Below, in pieces: positions 1 through 9,600 of a DNA stretch of 64,000 nt (position 1 is the stretch's first letter; every line of letters starts with the position of its first letter). A program made the position numbers and the translations under genes. The notes below the pieces were generated by a model. It was not told the origin of the DNA. It did no database searches and worked only from the letters and a program-made list of their open reading frames with translations. Source of the DNA: Drouetiella hepatica Uher 2000/2452 (GTDB taxonomy: Bacteria; Cyanobacteriota; Cyanobacteriia; Elainellales; Elainellaceae); contig JAHHHD010000002.1 in NCBI GenBank assembly GCA_019359505.1, positions 62,001-126,000 on the forward strand, read 5' to 3'.

Positions 1-31
1 CCAGAATAGCAACTCGGTAAGGTCGGGGCAA
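1..31 (-). CDS. asd: Aspartate-semialdehyde dehydrogenase, N-terminal fragment (cut by window edge)
   Basis: Only the first ten codons lie in the window. On the minus strand GGAGG (about position 40) is followed 8 nt later by a TTG start at 31, then codons reading MPRPYRVAIL. The YRVAIL segment, which would run into the Rossmann glycine motif, is how many cyanobacterial aspartate-semialdehyde dehydrogenases begin. From family knowledge, asd often lies divergent from tig in cyanobacteria, which fits this position. The enzyme would reduce aspartyl phosphate for lysine, threonine and methionine synthesis. The call rests on ten residues, the ribosome binding site and synteny; another NAD(P)-dependent dehydrogenase is possible. 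Confidence 0.5.
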   Translation of the reverse strand, partial: MPRPYRVAIL

Positions 32-402
32 GTTAATTTCCTCCAGTCAGTCTCATATCAATATCTACTATTCTCTTGTTGCTGCTTAACTTATTGCTGC
101 TTGAACTTGCCAGTAGCTTTGAGCCTAGCTTGGCATGGAGCGATCGCCGCTAGCTCACAAAGCCTTGGATGCCTACAAGCCTATCTTATACCATGCTCTA
201 CTCTCCTTCACGTTCCGAAACATAGGGCGCTGAACCCTCAGAGGTGAGAAGTTAATGAGATTTACTGCGGTCTAGCTTTCGTTAGAGGCAGAATCGGCTA
301 ACATAACTAATTGCGGCAAAGCTGAGTTTTCTCCATGTCTATTCAGCGGTCTACCCGGATAGTTTGCTTAGCAGTCTAATACAACCTGCGACGAGAATTG
401 CG
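32..402. promoter_or_regulatory. Divergent intergenic region between asd-like gene and tig
   Basis: This 371-bp region separates the left-edge minus-strand gene from tig, so it should hold the promoters of both. It contains no convincing reading frame and no RNA gene that I can recognise. No clear promoter box could be assigned by eye. Confidence 0.4.
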
Positions 403-2004
403 ATGAAAGTTACCCAGGAAAAATTACCCGCTAGCCAAATTGGTCTAGAAATTGAGATCCCCTCTGAGATGTCGAAGCAAGCCTACGAAAAAGCCCTCAA
501 GGAGCTGACTCGATTTGCCGATATTCCTGGGTTTCGGAAGGGCAAAGTCCCCCGTCAGGTGTTGATTCAACGGTTTGGCTCTCTGCGAATTAAGGCAACA
601 GCTGTAGAAGACCTGATTCAGGATGGGATTAAGCAAGCGCTAGACCAGGAAAAAATTGAGGCGATCGGCACTCCTCAGCTGCGTTCTTCGTTTGACGAGT
701 TAGTTGTCCAGTTTGAACCTGGATCGGCACTGACTTTCTTGGCGGCAGTTGATGTGGCTCCCAATGCAACGCTGAGCCAGTACAAAGGGCTGGAAGCTAA
801 AGCTGAAGAAGTGAAATATGACCCAGAGCAGGTAGATAAGGTGCTGGAAGGTTATCGGAAGCGATCGTCTACTTTAGTGCCTGTGGAACGTCCAGCTGAG
901 GAAAACGATATGGCAACGGTGGATTTTGCCGGACGCTTGGCAGAGACAGCTGAAGGCGAGACAGAACCCGCCGAAATTCCGGGGGGCAGCGCCCAAGATT
1001 TTGAAATCGAACTGGTGGAAGGCGGCTTCATTCCAGGCTTCATTGAGGGCATCATTGGCATGGCTCTGGGTGAAACCAAGGATATTGCCGTCACATTTCC
1101 CGACCCTTATGCCCAGGAAGATTTGGCAGGTAAGCCCGCAGTTTTCACGATTACGCTGAAAGACTTGAAAGCGCGTGAGCTGCCTGAGCTAGATGACGAC
1201 TTTGCCCAAGATGTCAGCGAATTTGAGACTTTGGCAGAACTGCGAGAATCTTTGGAGAAGCGCTATCAGGACGAAGCAGCAGCTAAGACTAAGAGCAATA
1301 AACAAGAGGCTCTGCTAAATGAGCTGGTCAAATACCTGGAGGTTGATCTGCCGGAAACGCTGGTTAAACAAGAGGTAGATTACTCCATTACCCAGACCGC
1401 CATGCGCCTGAGTCAGCAGGGGCTAGATATTCGCAAAACCTTCACCGATCAGATTGTGTCGATGTTGCGCGAACAGGCAAGACCCGAAGCCATTCTGCGC
1501 CTTCAGCGGACATTGGCTCTAGGAGAGGTTGTCAAACAGGAATCTATTCAAGTTACCCCTGAGGAGGTGACGGCGAAAGTCAGTGAAGTCATGGCTGAAA
1601 TGGCGAGTCAGCCAGAAGCCGATCGCCAGGATATTGATGTCGATCGCCTTCGTCAAGCGATTGAAGATGATCTGTTACGAGACAAGATTCTCGACTGGCT
1701 TGAAGCAGAGGCAAACATCGAGCTTGTGCCTGAAGGCAGCCTGAAGCCTGCGGCTGATGAAACGGTAGATGAGCTAGCGATCGACGAAGTTTTGGAGATC
1801 GATGCAGCAGAAGCAACCCTTGATGTGAGTGCTGAGGCAATTGTAGAGGTTCCTGCAGAAGCGATCGAGACAGTTGAAGCTGAGGCTGAGGCTAAGGCTG
1901 GAGCTGAGGCTGAAGTTGAGCCTCAATCTACAGCAGTTGAGTCAACTGAGCCTCTAGAAAATCCCCCTTCTGGAAAACCGAAAGGTAAGTCAGCAAAGTC
2001 CTAA
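403..2004 (+). CDS. tig: Trigger factor (ribosome-associated chaperone, peptidyl-prolyl isomerase)
   Basis: Trigger factor binds the ribosome exit tunnel and shields nascent chains. The 533-residue product starts MKVTQEKLPASQIGLEIEIP, and the ribosome-binding signature GFRKGKVPR lies near residue 45. An FKBP-type PPIase domain follows (DFAGRL to FPDPYAQEDLAGK, roughly residues 170-255), then the helical C-terminal chaperone domain. I chose ATG 403 over the upstream in-frame TTG at 364 because family members begin at MKVT. Beyond the usual C-terminus there is an acidic Ala/Glu-rich tail of about 80 residues (AEAEAEAKAGAEAEVEP) ending in a basic GKPKGKSAKS segment, common in cyanobacterial homologues. 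clpP and clpX follow, the classic tig-clpP-clpX order. Confidence 0.97.
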   Translation: MKVTQEKLPASQIGLEIEIPSEMSKQAYEKALKELTRFADIPGFRKGKVPRQVLIQRFGSLRIKATAVEDLIQDGIKQALDQEKIEAIGTPQLRSSFDELVVQFEPGSALTFLAAVDVAPNATLSQYKGLEAKAEEVKYDPEQVDKVLEGYRKRSSTLVPVERPAEENDMATVDFAGRLAETAEGETEPAEIPGGSAQDFEIELVEGGFIPGFIEGIIGMALGETKDIAVTFPDPYAQEDLAGKPAVFTITLKDLKARELPELDDDFAQDVSEFETLAELRESLEKRYQDEAAAKTKSNKQEALLNELVKYLEVDLPETLVKQEVDYSITQTAMRLSQQGLDIRKTFTDQIVSMLREQARPEAILRLQRTLALGEVVKQESIQVTPEEVTAKVSEVMAEMASQPEADRQDIDVDRLRQAIEDDLLRDKILDWLEAEANIELVPEGSLKPAADETVDELAIDEVLEIDAAEATLDVSAEAIVEVPAEAIETVEAEAEAKAGAEAEVEPQSTAVESTEPLENPPSGKPKGKSAKS

Positions 2005-2295
2005 CCTGTCCTTTGAGGTGTGACTGCCTGATTCCATTGCCTTGATTTCACAGACAGTTCACTCCTTACAGCGCTTTGCGCTTGGTTAAATATGGCTTAT
2101 TTTTGTAGAAGCCTCGCGGAGCGAGGCTTCTACAAAAATAACTGTGGTTTGTGCAGTTGAAAATTGCTGTAAGGTGGGTTTCTTAAAGGAATGCTCTTAA
2201 TCGGGGGATTTTTCTGGATTCCCCTAGTGCCTGTGCAGTTGAGGCATAATGGTCAAATAGATCCGCTTATTTGGAGTTTATTTTTCTCCTAATTT
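2005..2295. promoter_or_regulatory. tig-clpP intergenic region with repeat element A1
   Basis: This 291-bp spacer has no gene. Its first half holds the 109-bp palindromic element A1, described separately. The remaining 120 bp upstream of clpP should contain the clpP-clpX promoter. A hairpin here could also decouple clpP expression from tig transcription, but that is inference. Confidence 0.4.
2065..2173 (+). repeat. Palindromic repeat family A, copy 1 (109 bp)
   Basis: The element is bounded by inverted CTTACAGC / GCTGTAAG ends. It has a GCGCTTTGCGC mini-palindrome near the left end and a central stem at 2098-2141, with arms TTATTTTTGTAGAAGC and reverse complement around a GC-rich core. Two more copies of exactly 109 bp lie at 43639 (opposite orientation) and 49815. 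It carries no coding capacity. Confidence 0.85.
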
Positions 2296-3018
2296 ATGGC
2301 AAATTCTCAGTCTTCTCAATTCCCCTTCTCTGATTTCAGACCTTCAGAGCGGTCTTTATCCGATCGGGTGCTAGCTCAGTCCACCTCGCGAGGGGCTGAA
2401 GCCGTTGTGCCGATGGTGGTCGAGCAATCTGGCAGAGGAGATCGGGCATTTGATATCTACTCTCGACTGCTGCGGGAGCGCATCGTCTTTTTAGGAACAC
2501 CTGTCGATGACACCGTAGCAGACTCGATTATTGCCCAGCTTCTGTTCCTAGATGCGGAAGATCCAGAGCGCGATATTCAGCTCTACATCAACTCTCCAGG
2601 CGGTTCGGTAACGGCAGGTCTAGCAATTTACGACACGATGCAGCAAGTTCGTCCTGACATCGTTACTATTTGCTACGGTCTGGCGGCTAGCATGGGCGCA
2701 TTCCTGCTGGCAGCAGGTGCAGCCGGAAAGCGGTTGTCTTTGCCCAGTTCGCGCATCATGATCCATCAGCCTTCAGGTGGGGCGCAGGGCCAGGCGGTAG
2801 ATATTGAGATTCAGGCAAAAGAAATTCTGTATCTTAAACGAACGCTAAACGAATTGTTGGCTTATCATACAGGACAGCCGTTTGAGAAAATTGAGGCTGA
2901 TACCGAACGCGATTTTTTCATGTCCGCAGAAGAAGCGAAAAACTACGGGTTGATTGACCAGGTCGTTGTTCGCCACAACCTGCCCATGCCCGGAGAGTCC
3001 ATTACCGCAGTCAAGTGA
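2296..3018 (+). CDS. clpP: ATP-dependent Clp protease proteolytic subunit ClpP
   Basis: This is the serine peptidase of the Clp system; its tetradecamer degrades substrates fed in by ClpX or ClpC. The catalytic triad is intact: Ser132 in [11 protein letters not shown], His157 in MIHQPSGG and Asp206 in TERDFF. At 240 residues it is about 40 longer than the E. coli mature form because of an N-terminal extension of low complexity (residues 1-45). The ATG at 2296 is the first start after the repeat-bearing spacer. clpX begins 9 bp after the stop, so the two genes are surely co-transcribed. Cyanobacteria carry several ClpP paralogues; the one paired with clpX is usually called ClpP2. Confidence 0.97.
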   Translation: MANSQSSQFPFSDFRPSERSLSDRVLAQSTSRGAEAVVPMVVEQSGRGDRAFDIYSRLLRERIVFLGTPVDDTVADSIIAQLLFLDAEDPERDIQLYINSPGGSVTAGLAIYDTMQQVRPDIVTICYGLAASMGAFLLAAGAAGKRLSLPSSRIMIHQPSGGAQGQAVDIEIQAKEILYLKRTLNELLAYHTGQPFEKIEADTERDFFMSAEEAKNYGLIDQVVVRHNLPMPGESITAVK

Positions 3019-3027
3019 GGGGCGAAT

Positions 3028-4365
3028 ATGTCTAAGTATGACTCCCATCTCAAATGTTCATTCTGTGGTAAGTCGCAGGAGCAAGTTCGCAAGCTAATTG
3101 CGGGGCCTGGTGTCTATATCTGTGACGAATGCGTTGACCTCTGCAATGAAATCTTGGATGAGGAGTTGTTTGACTCTAGCGCAACGGTGCCTCAGCCCTC
3201 GGCTCGACGTGACAATCATTCAGACAAACGCCCGGTGCGATCGCCCAGTCTCTCCATGAATCAGATTCCCAAGCCAAGGGAAATCAAGAAGCATTTGGAT
3301 GAGAACGTGATTGGTCAGGATGAGGCAAAGAAGGTGCTTTCTGTTGCGGTTTACAACCACTACAAGCGGCTGAGCTTTATTCAGAGCAAGGGAGCCGCAA
3401 AGCAAGAAGATACGGTGGAGCTGCAAAAGTCCAATATTCTGTTGATCGGGCCTACAGGCTGTGGTAAGACGCTGCTGGCGCAAACCCTGGCAGAGATGCT
3501 AGATGTACCCTTTGCGGTCGCCGATGCCACGACGCTAACCGAGGCGGGCTATGTGGGCGAAGATGTGGAAAACATCCTGCTGCGGCTATTACAGGTCGCC
3601 GATCTGGATGTGGAAGTGGCTCAGCGCGGCATTATCTACATTGACGAGATCGACAAAATTGCCCGCAAGAGCGAGAATCCTTCAATTACGCGAGATGTCT
3701 CAGGCGAGGGCGTTCAACAGGCTTTGCTAAAAATGCTGGAGGGAACGATCGCCAATGTGCCTCCCCAGGGAGGACGCAAGCATCCCTATCAAGACTGCAT
3801 CCAGATTGACACCAGCAATATCCTGTTTATTTGCGGTGGGGCATTTGTGGGGCTGGACAAGGCAGTCGAGCAGCGGCTAGGCAAGAAATCGATCGGCTTT
3901 GTACAGCCAGGAGAGGGGCAGCCTAAGGAAAAACGGGCGGCGGATGTGTTAAAGCACATGGAGCCAGACGATTTAGTGAAGTTTGGCATGATTCCAGAGT
4001 TCATTGGTCGGGTGCCTGTGATGGCGGTCGTCGATCCGCTAGATGAGGATGCGCTTTCAGAAATTCTGACGGAACCTCGTAATGCTCTGGTGAAGCAATA
4101 CCAGAAGCTGATGCGAATGGATAACGTGCAGCTAGAGTTTAAGCCGGATGCGGTACGGGCGATCGCTAAAGAGGCTTACCGTCGCAAAACGGGAGCCAGA
4201 GCGCTGCGTAGCATTGTGGAAGAGCTAATGCTAGACGTGATGTATGAGCTGCCTTCCCGCAAGGATGTAACGCGCTGTGCGATTACCCGTGAGATGGTAG
4301 AGAAGCGATCGACGGCTGAGCTGTTGGTTCACCCTTCTTCACTGCCGAAACCCGAATCTGCCTAA
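3028..4365 (+). CDS. clpX: ATP-dependent Clp protease ATP-binding subunit ClpX
   Basis: This AAA+ unfoldase selects substrates for ClpP. It has an N-terminal C4 zinc-binding domain (Cys10, Cys13, Cys32, Cys35), Walker A GPTGCGKT at 141-148, pore loop GYVGED near 174 and Walker B IYIDEID near 203. The IGF loop that docks into ClpP is present as KKSIGFV. The length of 445 residues is normal; a short variable linker (about 45-75) separates the zinc domain from the AAA+ core. GAGGGGCGAAT precedes the ATG. It lies 9 bp downstream of clpP in one operon. Confidence 0.97.
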   Translation: MSKYDSHLKCSFCGKSQEQVRKLIAGPGVYICDECVDLCNEILDEELFDSSATVPQPSARRDNHSDKRPVRSPSLSMNQIPKPREIKKHLDENVIGQDEAKKVLSVAVYNHYKRLSFIQSKGAAKQEDTVELQKSNILLIGPTGCGKTLLAQTLAEMLDVPFAVADATTLTEAGYVGEDVENILLRLLQVADLDVEVAQRGIIYIDEIDKIARKSENPSITRDVSGEGVQQALLKMLEGTIANVPPQGGRKHPYQDCIQIDTSNILFICGGAFVGLDKAVEQRLGKKSIGFVQPGEGQPKEKRAADVLKHMEPDDLVKFGMIPEFIGRVPVMAVVDPLDEDALSEILTEPRNALVKQYQKLMRMDNVQLEFKPDAVRAIAKEAYRRKTGARALRSIVEELMLDVMYELPSRKDVTRCAITREMVEKRSTAELLVHPSSLPKPESA

Positions 4366-4382
4366 CTCCGACATTCCCCAAA

Positions 4383-5261
4383 ATGCCTTACATCAGTGTG
4401 CGCGGTGTTGATCACTACTACGAATGGATTACCGCCGACAATTCTCTAGATAGAAACCCGCTTTCAGACAAGCCCACCTTGGTATTTATTCACGGATGGG
4501 CAGGTTCTACACGCTATTGGGAAACCACGGCACGGGCGCTAACTGATCAGTTTGACTGTTTGCTGTACGATCTGCGGGGGTTTGGGCGATCGCTCCTCCC
4601 CCGACCGATTCCGGCAGAAGTAGAGGCTTTGGGCTATGAGCTAGAGGGCTACGCCGATGATTTGGCGCTGCTGCTAGAAGCCCTAAACCTGAAACGGATT
4701 TATCTTAACGCCCACTCTACCGGAGCCTCGATCGCCGTCCTGTTTGTCAATCGCTATCCTGAACGGGTTGAGCAGGTGATTCTGACGTGCAGCGGCATTT
4801 TTGAATATGAGGCGCGATCGTTCAAGCTTTTTCATCAGGCCAGCAAATATGTGGTGGGCTTTCGTCCAGGCTGGATGACCAAAGTTCCAGGGGCTGACCG
4901 GATGTTCATGACGCGGTTCTTGCGTCGTCCCATACCGGGAGCAGCTCGAAAAGCCTTCCTTGAAGATTTTGTCGCCGCAGACTACGAGGCCGCTCTGGGC
5001 ACTGTCTACACGGCGGTTAGCCAAAGAGCTGCCGAGGAAATGCCCCAAGAATTCGCTCAGCTGCCTGTCCCGACGCTGCTGATCTCTGGGGAATACGACC
5101 AGATTATCCCAGCAGAGCTGGGTAGACGCGCAGCTGGGTTAAACGATCGCATTCAGCAGGTGGTGATGAGCAACACAGCGCATTTTCCCATGCTGGAGGA
5201 TACAGAAACCTACCTCCAAGAACTACGGCAGTTCTTGCGTCTGCCCCAGGCGATCGGCTAA
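4383..5261 (+). CDS. Alpha/beta-fold hydrolase
   Basis: This 292-residue single-domain alpha/beta hydrolase has an oxyanion segment FIHGWAGS (35-42), a nucleophile elbow AHSTG with Ser112, and likely acid and base residues Asp239 (SGEYDQ) and His267 (NTAHFPM). The elbow begins with Ala instead of the usual Gly. The lid region (145-215) is helical. It starts 17 bp after clpX on the same strand and may be read through from the clp operon, and it converges on the plmA-like gene with 3 bp between them. The substrate cannot be told; an esterase or lipase-like role is most likely. Confidence 0.85.
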   Translation: MPYISVRGVDHYYEWITADNSLDRNPLSDKPTLVFIHGWAGSTRYWETTARALTDQFDCLLYDLRGFGRSLLPRPIPAEVEALGYELEGYADDLALLLEALNLKRIYLNAHSTGASIAVLFVNRYPERVEQVILTCSGIFEYEARSFKLFHQASKYVVGFRPGWMTKVPGADRMFMTRFLRRPIPGAARKAFLEDFVAADYEAALGTVYTAVSQRAAEEMPQEFAQLPVPTLLISGEYDQIIPAELGRRAAGLNDRIQQVVMSNTAHFPMLEDTETYLQELRQFLRLPQAIG

Positions 5262-5264
5262 AGC

Positions 5265-6260
5265 TTACTCTAGTCCCAGCTCTCGTTTGAGGAGGCTGAT
5301 TGACTTTGCGCCAATATAGTTGTCGCAGCAGATGAGATTTGGGGCACGAATCAGATCATCTCTGGCAACGCTGACTGCCGCCTTGACCGCGCTACAGCTT
5401 GCCTGATCAAAGCTAAAGACAGTCTGGGCACTTCGCACGATCGCATTCAGACGATAGGTGTCGTTAGCCTGTGCCGTCATAATCAGTAGGCTTTCACCCC
5501 GCAGGCTGTAAACAATTACCTCCGAAGCCCGCAAAATTCCGGGACTGAGGCTGACTAGCCCTAAGCAGCTATCTTTGGGCAGCTTCAGCAGCTTTTGAAT
5601 CTCTTGGGCATAGTCATAGATATCGATTGGGATGACGCGCACGGATTTGGGAGAGGCGATCGCCTCCGCTTCTCCAATGAAGTAGCGGCTGGTGACAACC
5701 GTACCCGATCGCGCTTGATCCAGCACCTGAGCCAGTTCTTCCATGGGCACGAGCTGCACTGGGATATTGAGCGCCTGCTCCAATTCCTGCACCATCAGCT
5801 CACCCACGCCGATATCTTGAGTGGGCACCGTCACTAGCACACGGGCACTGCACCGCAGCCGCCAATCAATTTCTGCCAAAAACAGCTCTCGTGCTTGGGT
5901 AAGAGAACAGCCTTGCCCCAATAGCTCATCTAGACTGCGCTGCACCAGCTTATGGGCTTCGGGGTGCTGATCCATGATGGGGGAAGGCGATCGTCCCTTA
6001 GCATTCCCGCCCTCGTCGCCCTGCGCCCGCACATAGATACCCGAACCCGCCTGAGCATCCACAATGCCATCTTCTTCAAGCTGGCGATAAACTTTGCTGA
6101 TGGTGTTGCGATGCAGCCCAGTTTCCATTGCCAGCTGTCGCGTGCTGGGCAACCGATGACCGGGCGGATATTGACGAGAGGCGATCGCAAAGCGAATTTG
6201 ACTATAAAGCTGAGAAGATGCAGGGATATCGCTATCCGGTTGAATATGAAACCGAACCAT
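5265..6260 (-). CDS. plmA: GntR-family regulator, PlmA-like
   Basis: The 331-residue protein has an N-terminal GntR winged helix (about 8-80) with the recognition segment LPSTRQLAMETGLHRNTISKVYRQLEEDGI, followed by GSGIYVRAQG and a C-terminal effector or dimerisation domain that is neither FCD nor UTRA by eye. The start MVRFHIQPDSDIPASSQL closely resembles cyanobacterial PlmA, a regulator first named for plasmid maintenance and later linked to PII-PipX signalling. That link is family knowledge; nothing here shows the targets. I chose ATG 6260 over the upstream ATG at 6272 because homologues begin MVRF. It converges with the upstream hydrolase. Confidence 0.82.
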   Translation of the reverse strand: MVRFHIQPDSDIPASSQLYSQIRFAIASRQYPPGHRLPSTRQLAMETGLHRNTISKVYRQLEEDGIVDAQAGSGIYVRAQGDEGGNAKGRSPSPIMDQHPEAHKLVQRSLDELLGQGCSLTQARELFLAEIDWRLRCSARVLVTVPTQDIGVGELMVQELEQALNIPVQLVPMEELAQVLDQARSGTVVTSRYFIGEAEAIASPKSVRVIPIDIYDYAQEIQKLLKLPKDSCLGLVSLSPGILRASEVIVYSLRGESLLIMTAQANDTYRLNAIVRSAQTVFSFDQASCSAVKAAVSVARDDLIRAPNLICCDNYIGAKSISLLKRELGLE

Positions 6261-6643
6261 CGAAGCCTCCACGACGCTCTGGCGTTTAGCTAAGCCAGAT
6301 TTTTACAGATAACGGCAATCAGGGCAGGGCTTAATCTGTATCAAGCTACTGCAATTCTACTGAAGGAAGGACTGAACCATTGATTATTTCACGCTTTGTA
6401 TGCCAATTGAGTATGCCTACTGAATCGCGATCGCCAATCTACCCAATTTTCTGGCAACGGCTGCGTCAATGATTTTATAGCTGTCACCAGTTTGCTTGGA
6501 CAGTTAGGGTGGGGCGTTTCCGCCCCACCCTAACTGTCCCCGTTCTAACCGCCATGTTTACAGGCAAGACTTGACCCAGCGATCGCTTTCCAGACGATTT
6601 CCAGAAATAGTTTTCACCGCTAATTTCAAACCAGCGATCGCTT
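6261..6643. promoter_or_regulatory. Intergenic region upstream of plmA with repeat element B1
   Basis: This 383-bp gap has no credible gene. It includes the plmA upstream region and, in its second half, palindromic element B1. B1 lies about 90 bp beyond the stop of the 1343-residue protein gene and may act as its terminator. Confidence 0.4.
6475..6555 (+). repeat. Palindromic repeat family B, copy 1
   Basis: A perfect 19-bp stem (6498-6516 pairing with 6521-6539) encloses a TTTC loop, the stem core being GGGTGGGGCG. The flanks TTATAGCTGTCACCAGTTTG on the left and CCCGTTCTAACCGCCA on the right match the other family B copies at 21941, 26348, 49950 and 57007. Confidence 0.8.
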
Positions 6644-9600
6644 CTATTCCCAGCTTGCTAATTCGCTCATCCAATACTGCAACAGCGCGTTCATTTGGCT
6701 CCGTCTCGCCTCAAATGTTGCGGCTGTCCAGATGAGCAGTAATCCTAGGACAATCCCTGATGCCCAAAGCAGCGCCGAATAGGTGTAGATGAAGAGCCAG
6801 AGCAACCGCAAAATACGCAGCATGAAGGCAGCAGTACCAATATAGAGAAATGCCCGCACTCGCAGAATGATTCCCAGGAATACTAATCCCAACCCTAGCC
6901 CCAGCGCCAAGCCACCCATGACCCAGGCGGCACCCGTTTCAATCTCGGCTTGGTAATAGGCTGTAAGGCTAATGAGTCCGGTGGCGATCGATCGCATCCA
7001 GTGTCGTTGCTGCCTTGCCGAAGCGCTTTGCAAAGCTGGATCGACTTGGGCAATGTACAGCAGTGAACCACCGAAAACAAGGCTGAATCCTAGTAAGGTC
7101 AGCCAGTCTTGCTGATTTAGGTAGCGCAAAATTGCCCAGTCGAACAGCAAAAGACTGAGATAGCTGAGGCGAATTCGGCGCGTAGCTTGAGCTAACCAAG
7201 CATAGAAAGCAGCCGTAATCAGCAGGCTTTGAAGGGTGATAGTCCCGATCGTCAAGAGAATCGCTATGCCTGGAAGGATGACGGCAGTGTTTTTCCACGG
7301 GCGCACCGACCAACCCCCTCGCTGCCAGGGCAAGCAGTACAGCCCGATCGCTAGGAGAGAGGCGATCGCCCCTGTCCAGCCCGCCCACTCTGGAACCCAG
7401 CGATAGAACATATAGCCGAGAGCCGCGATCGCTTCCCAGATTCCGGCATATGTCCAGCCTTGGGCTGTCGAGCTTTCTGAAGCCGGAGTGCCTCTACCCA
7501 TGGCTAAGGCATAGCCCGAAAGCGCACCCACTGTGCCCAACCCTAAAACAGCGCCCTGGTTACTGAGGCTAAAGGGGATGGCAAGCAGAGCTAAACCGCT
7601 GCCGATCGCCCAATGCAGATGGGCAATACTCTGAAGTTCGGCGGAGGTAAGGCGCAGGTAGGGGACCAGCCAGCGCGATAACAGCCGATTAGCGATCGCG
7701 ATGAAGGCGGCTAGTCCGGCAAGCAGGATCACCCCATCGCCTGTGCTGCCTCCTTTAGCCTGAAGGAGCTGATAGATCAGCAGTTCGTAGGCGGCTACAG
7801 AGATCAGCAGAATGGACAGAACTGAGAAGGGCTTGAGGCGAAGCGATCGCCGTCCCACCCCTATGCCAATCAACGCGGTCGCCAGAGTATATAGCCCTGT
7901 GGTTGCTGCGAAACTGGTGTGTCCCATCAGCCAGCCTAAGCCCGCATAGCCCAACGGAATCAGATGCCAGCTAAAGCGGTAGGGCTGACTAGAACGTCTC
8001 ACCCAAATATCTCCAGCAAGCTGGGTCAGTAACCCTAAACCCAGAGTGACGATCGCCATTTCCGTAATGCCGCCCTGACTGAGCTGAACTAGGGCGATCA
8101 CCAGGATCTCAGTTCCCCAAGCCATGCCGCAGAAACCGAGGTTAGTCGGCTGCTGCCAAATGCGATAGGCGATCGCTCCAATCGTTAATCCGGCAGCTGT
8201 CGCGACGCTCCAAGTTGGCTCAAATAGGCAAAGGACAGTCAGCACTAACAGAGTGAGAATACAGAGGACGATCGCCCAAATATTGACCGCAAAAGCATAA
8301 AGTTCCAGCAAGATCGGTTGCTCTGACTGGCGTTGTAGTTCGTCTTGTGACGGCAATCTGCCCCGCAACAGCCCGTCTCGCAGCAGCCAGAGCAGCCAAA
8401 GATTTGCAGCCAAAAGATTCAAGGAAACTATGTCCGTGAACTGATCCTGTAGAGCGATCGCCACCCCCTCGAAACTCAGGGCAAACCCAACCGTTAAGAA
8501 AGCGGCAAATCGGCGGCGCAAAAGGCGGGTATTAAGCAGCATCAAAACTGTTGCCACACCCAGGCTAATCAGCCAAGCGTTCAATACATTCAGCAAGAGC
8601 AGTTGAGCGATTAGCATTGCCGCGCTCAACCATGCGGCAAATCGTCTGTTGGGAGAACGGCTGGAATACGATAGTCCCGTCAATCCAATCGGAATCAGCA
8701 AGCCGACCAGATTTTCGTAAGCCGAACTCGCGCTCAGGAATAGGGCAAAATAGCCCCATCCTGCCAAAACAAGCCCCAGATGCCAAGCGCTACGCTGCCA
8801 GCGGCTAGTTCCCTGACTCAAAAACCACTCGATCGCCATGCCCACCAGCAAAATCCTGGCATTGGCTAGATCACTCAGTCCGGGGAACAGCAGCTTAATC
8901 CAGCAGAGAACTCCCACCAAAGCGATGATGTGAGTGAGATACAAAATAGGCAAAGGCGATCGCCGCTTGCGACAGGCGAAAAACAGCGTTAGGGCAGAAA
9001 GCGTCAGGTTGAGCGATCGCAACAGCAGATTCTCCCAGCTCATCAGCGTTAGACCCAGCCCCAAAATCAGCGCTAAAGCCTCTACCTGACGAGACGATCG
9101 AGAGAAGCCTGACGCTAAACTTGACGCTAAACTTGCGCCTGAAATCTCGTTTGAAACTGATCTTCGCCGTAGCCAGACTGCTGCACCCAAGGTCAGCAGA
9201 ATGTAAGGAAACCCACCCACTCCCACTAGAGCATCTGGCATCCCGCGATCGCCCCCCGTCTGAATTGCCCATTCGACAATCTGCTGTCGCAAGCCTTCCG
9301 GCACCATGCGCCACAGCAAAACATAGGTCTGTAACCCCACCCCAAAGATTGCCGCTACCGTAAATAAGCTCGATCGAGACTGCATAAGCTGAGACTGCAT
9401 CCCATCGATCAGCAGCCACAGAATCAAGCCGCTAATGGCGATCGCTTGCCAAGGCGGCTCAGCAGAGATAGACACAAGCCAGCCCAGCAACAACAGCCCA
9501 CTTCCTACCCAGCGCCAGATCTGCATCTGCTCTCGACGGTTCAGCCAGCCCAGCACCCAGCCACAAATGCTCAGCGCCAACCCAAGCTGATCAACAGGAA

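Noticed and set aside
926-1159. Open frames overlapping tig, clpP and clpX in other frames
   Set aside because: They lie inside clear genes, have no family features and arise from GC-rich coding DNA.
2065-2173. tRNA or structured RNA gene in family A elements
   Set aside because: The element has no cloverleaf or TTCGAATC-type T-loop; repeated copies with inverted ends suit a palindromic repeat better.
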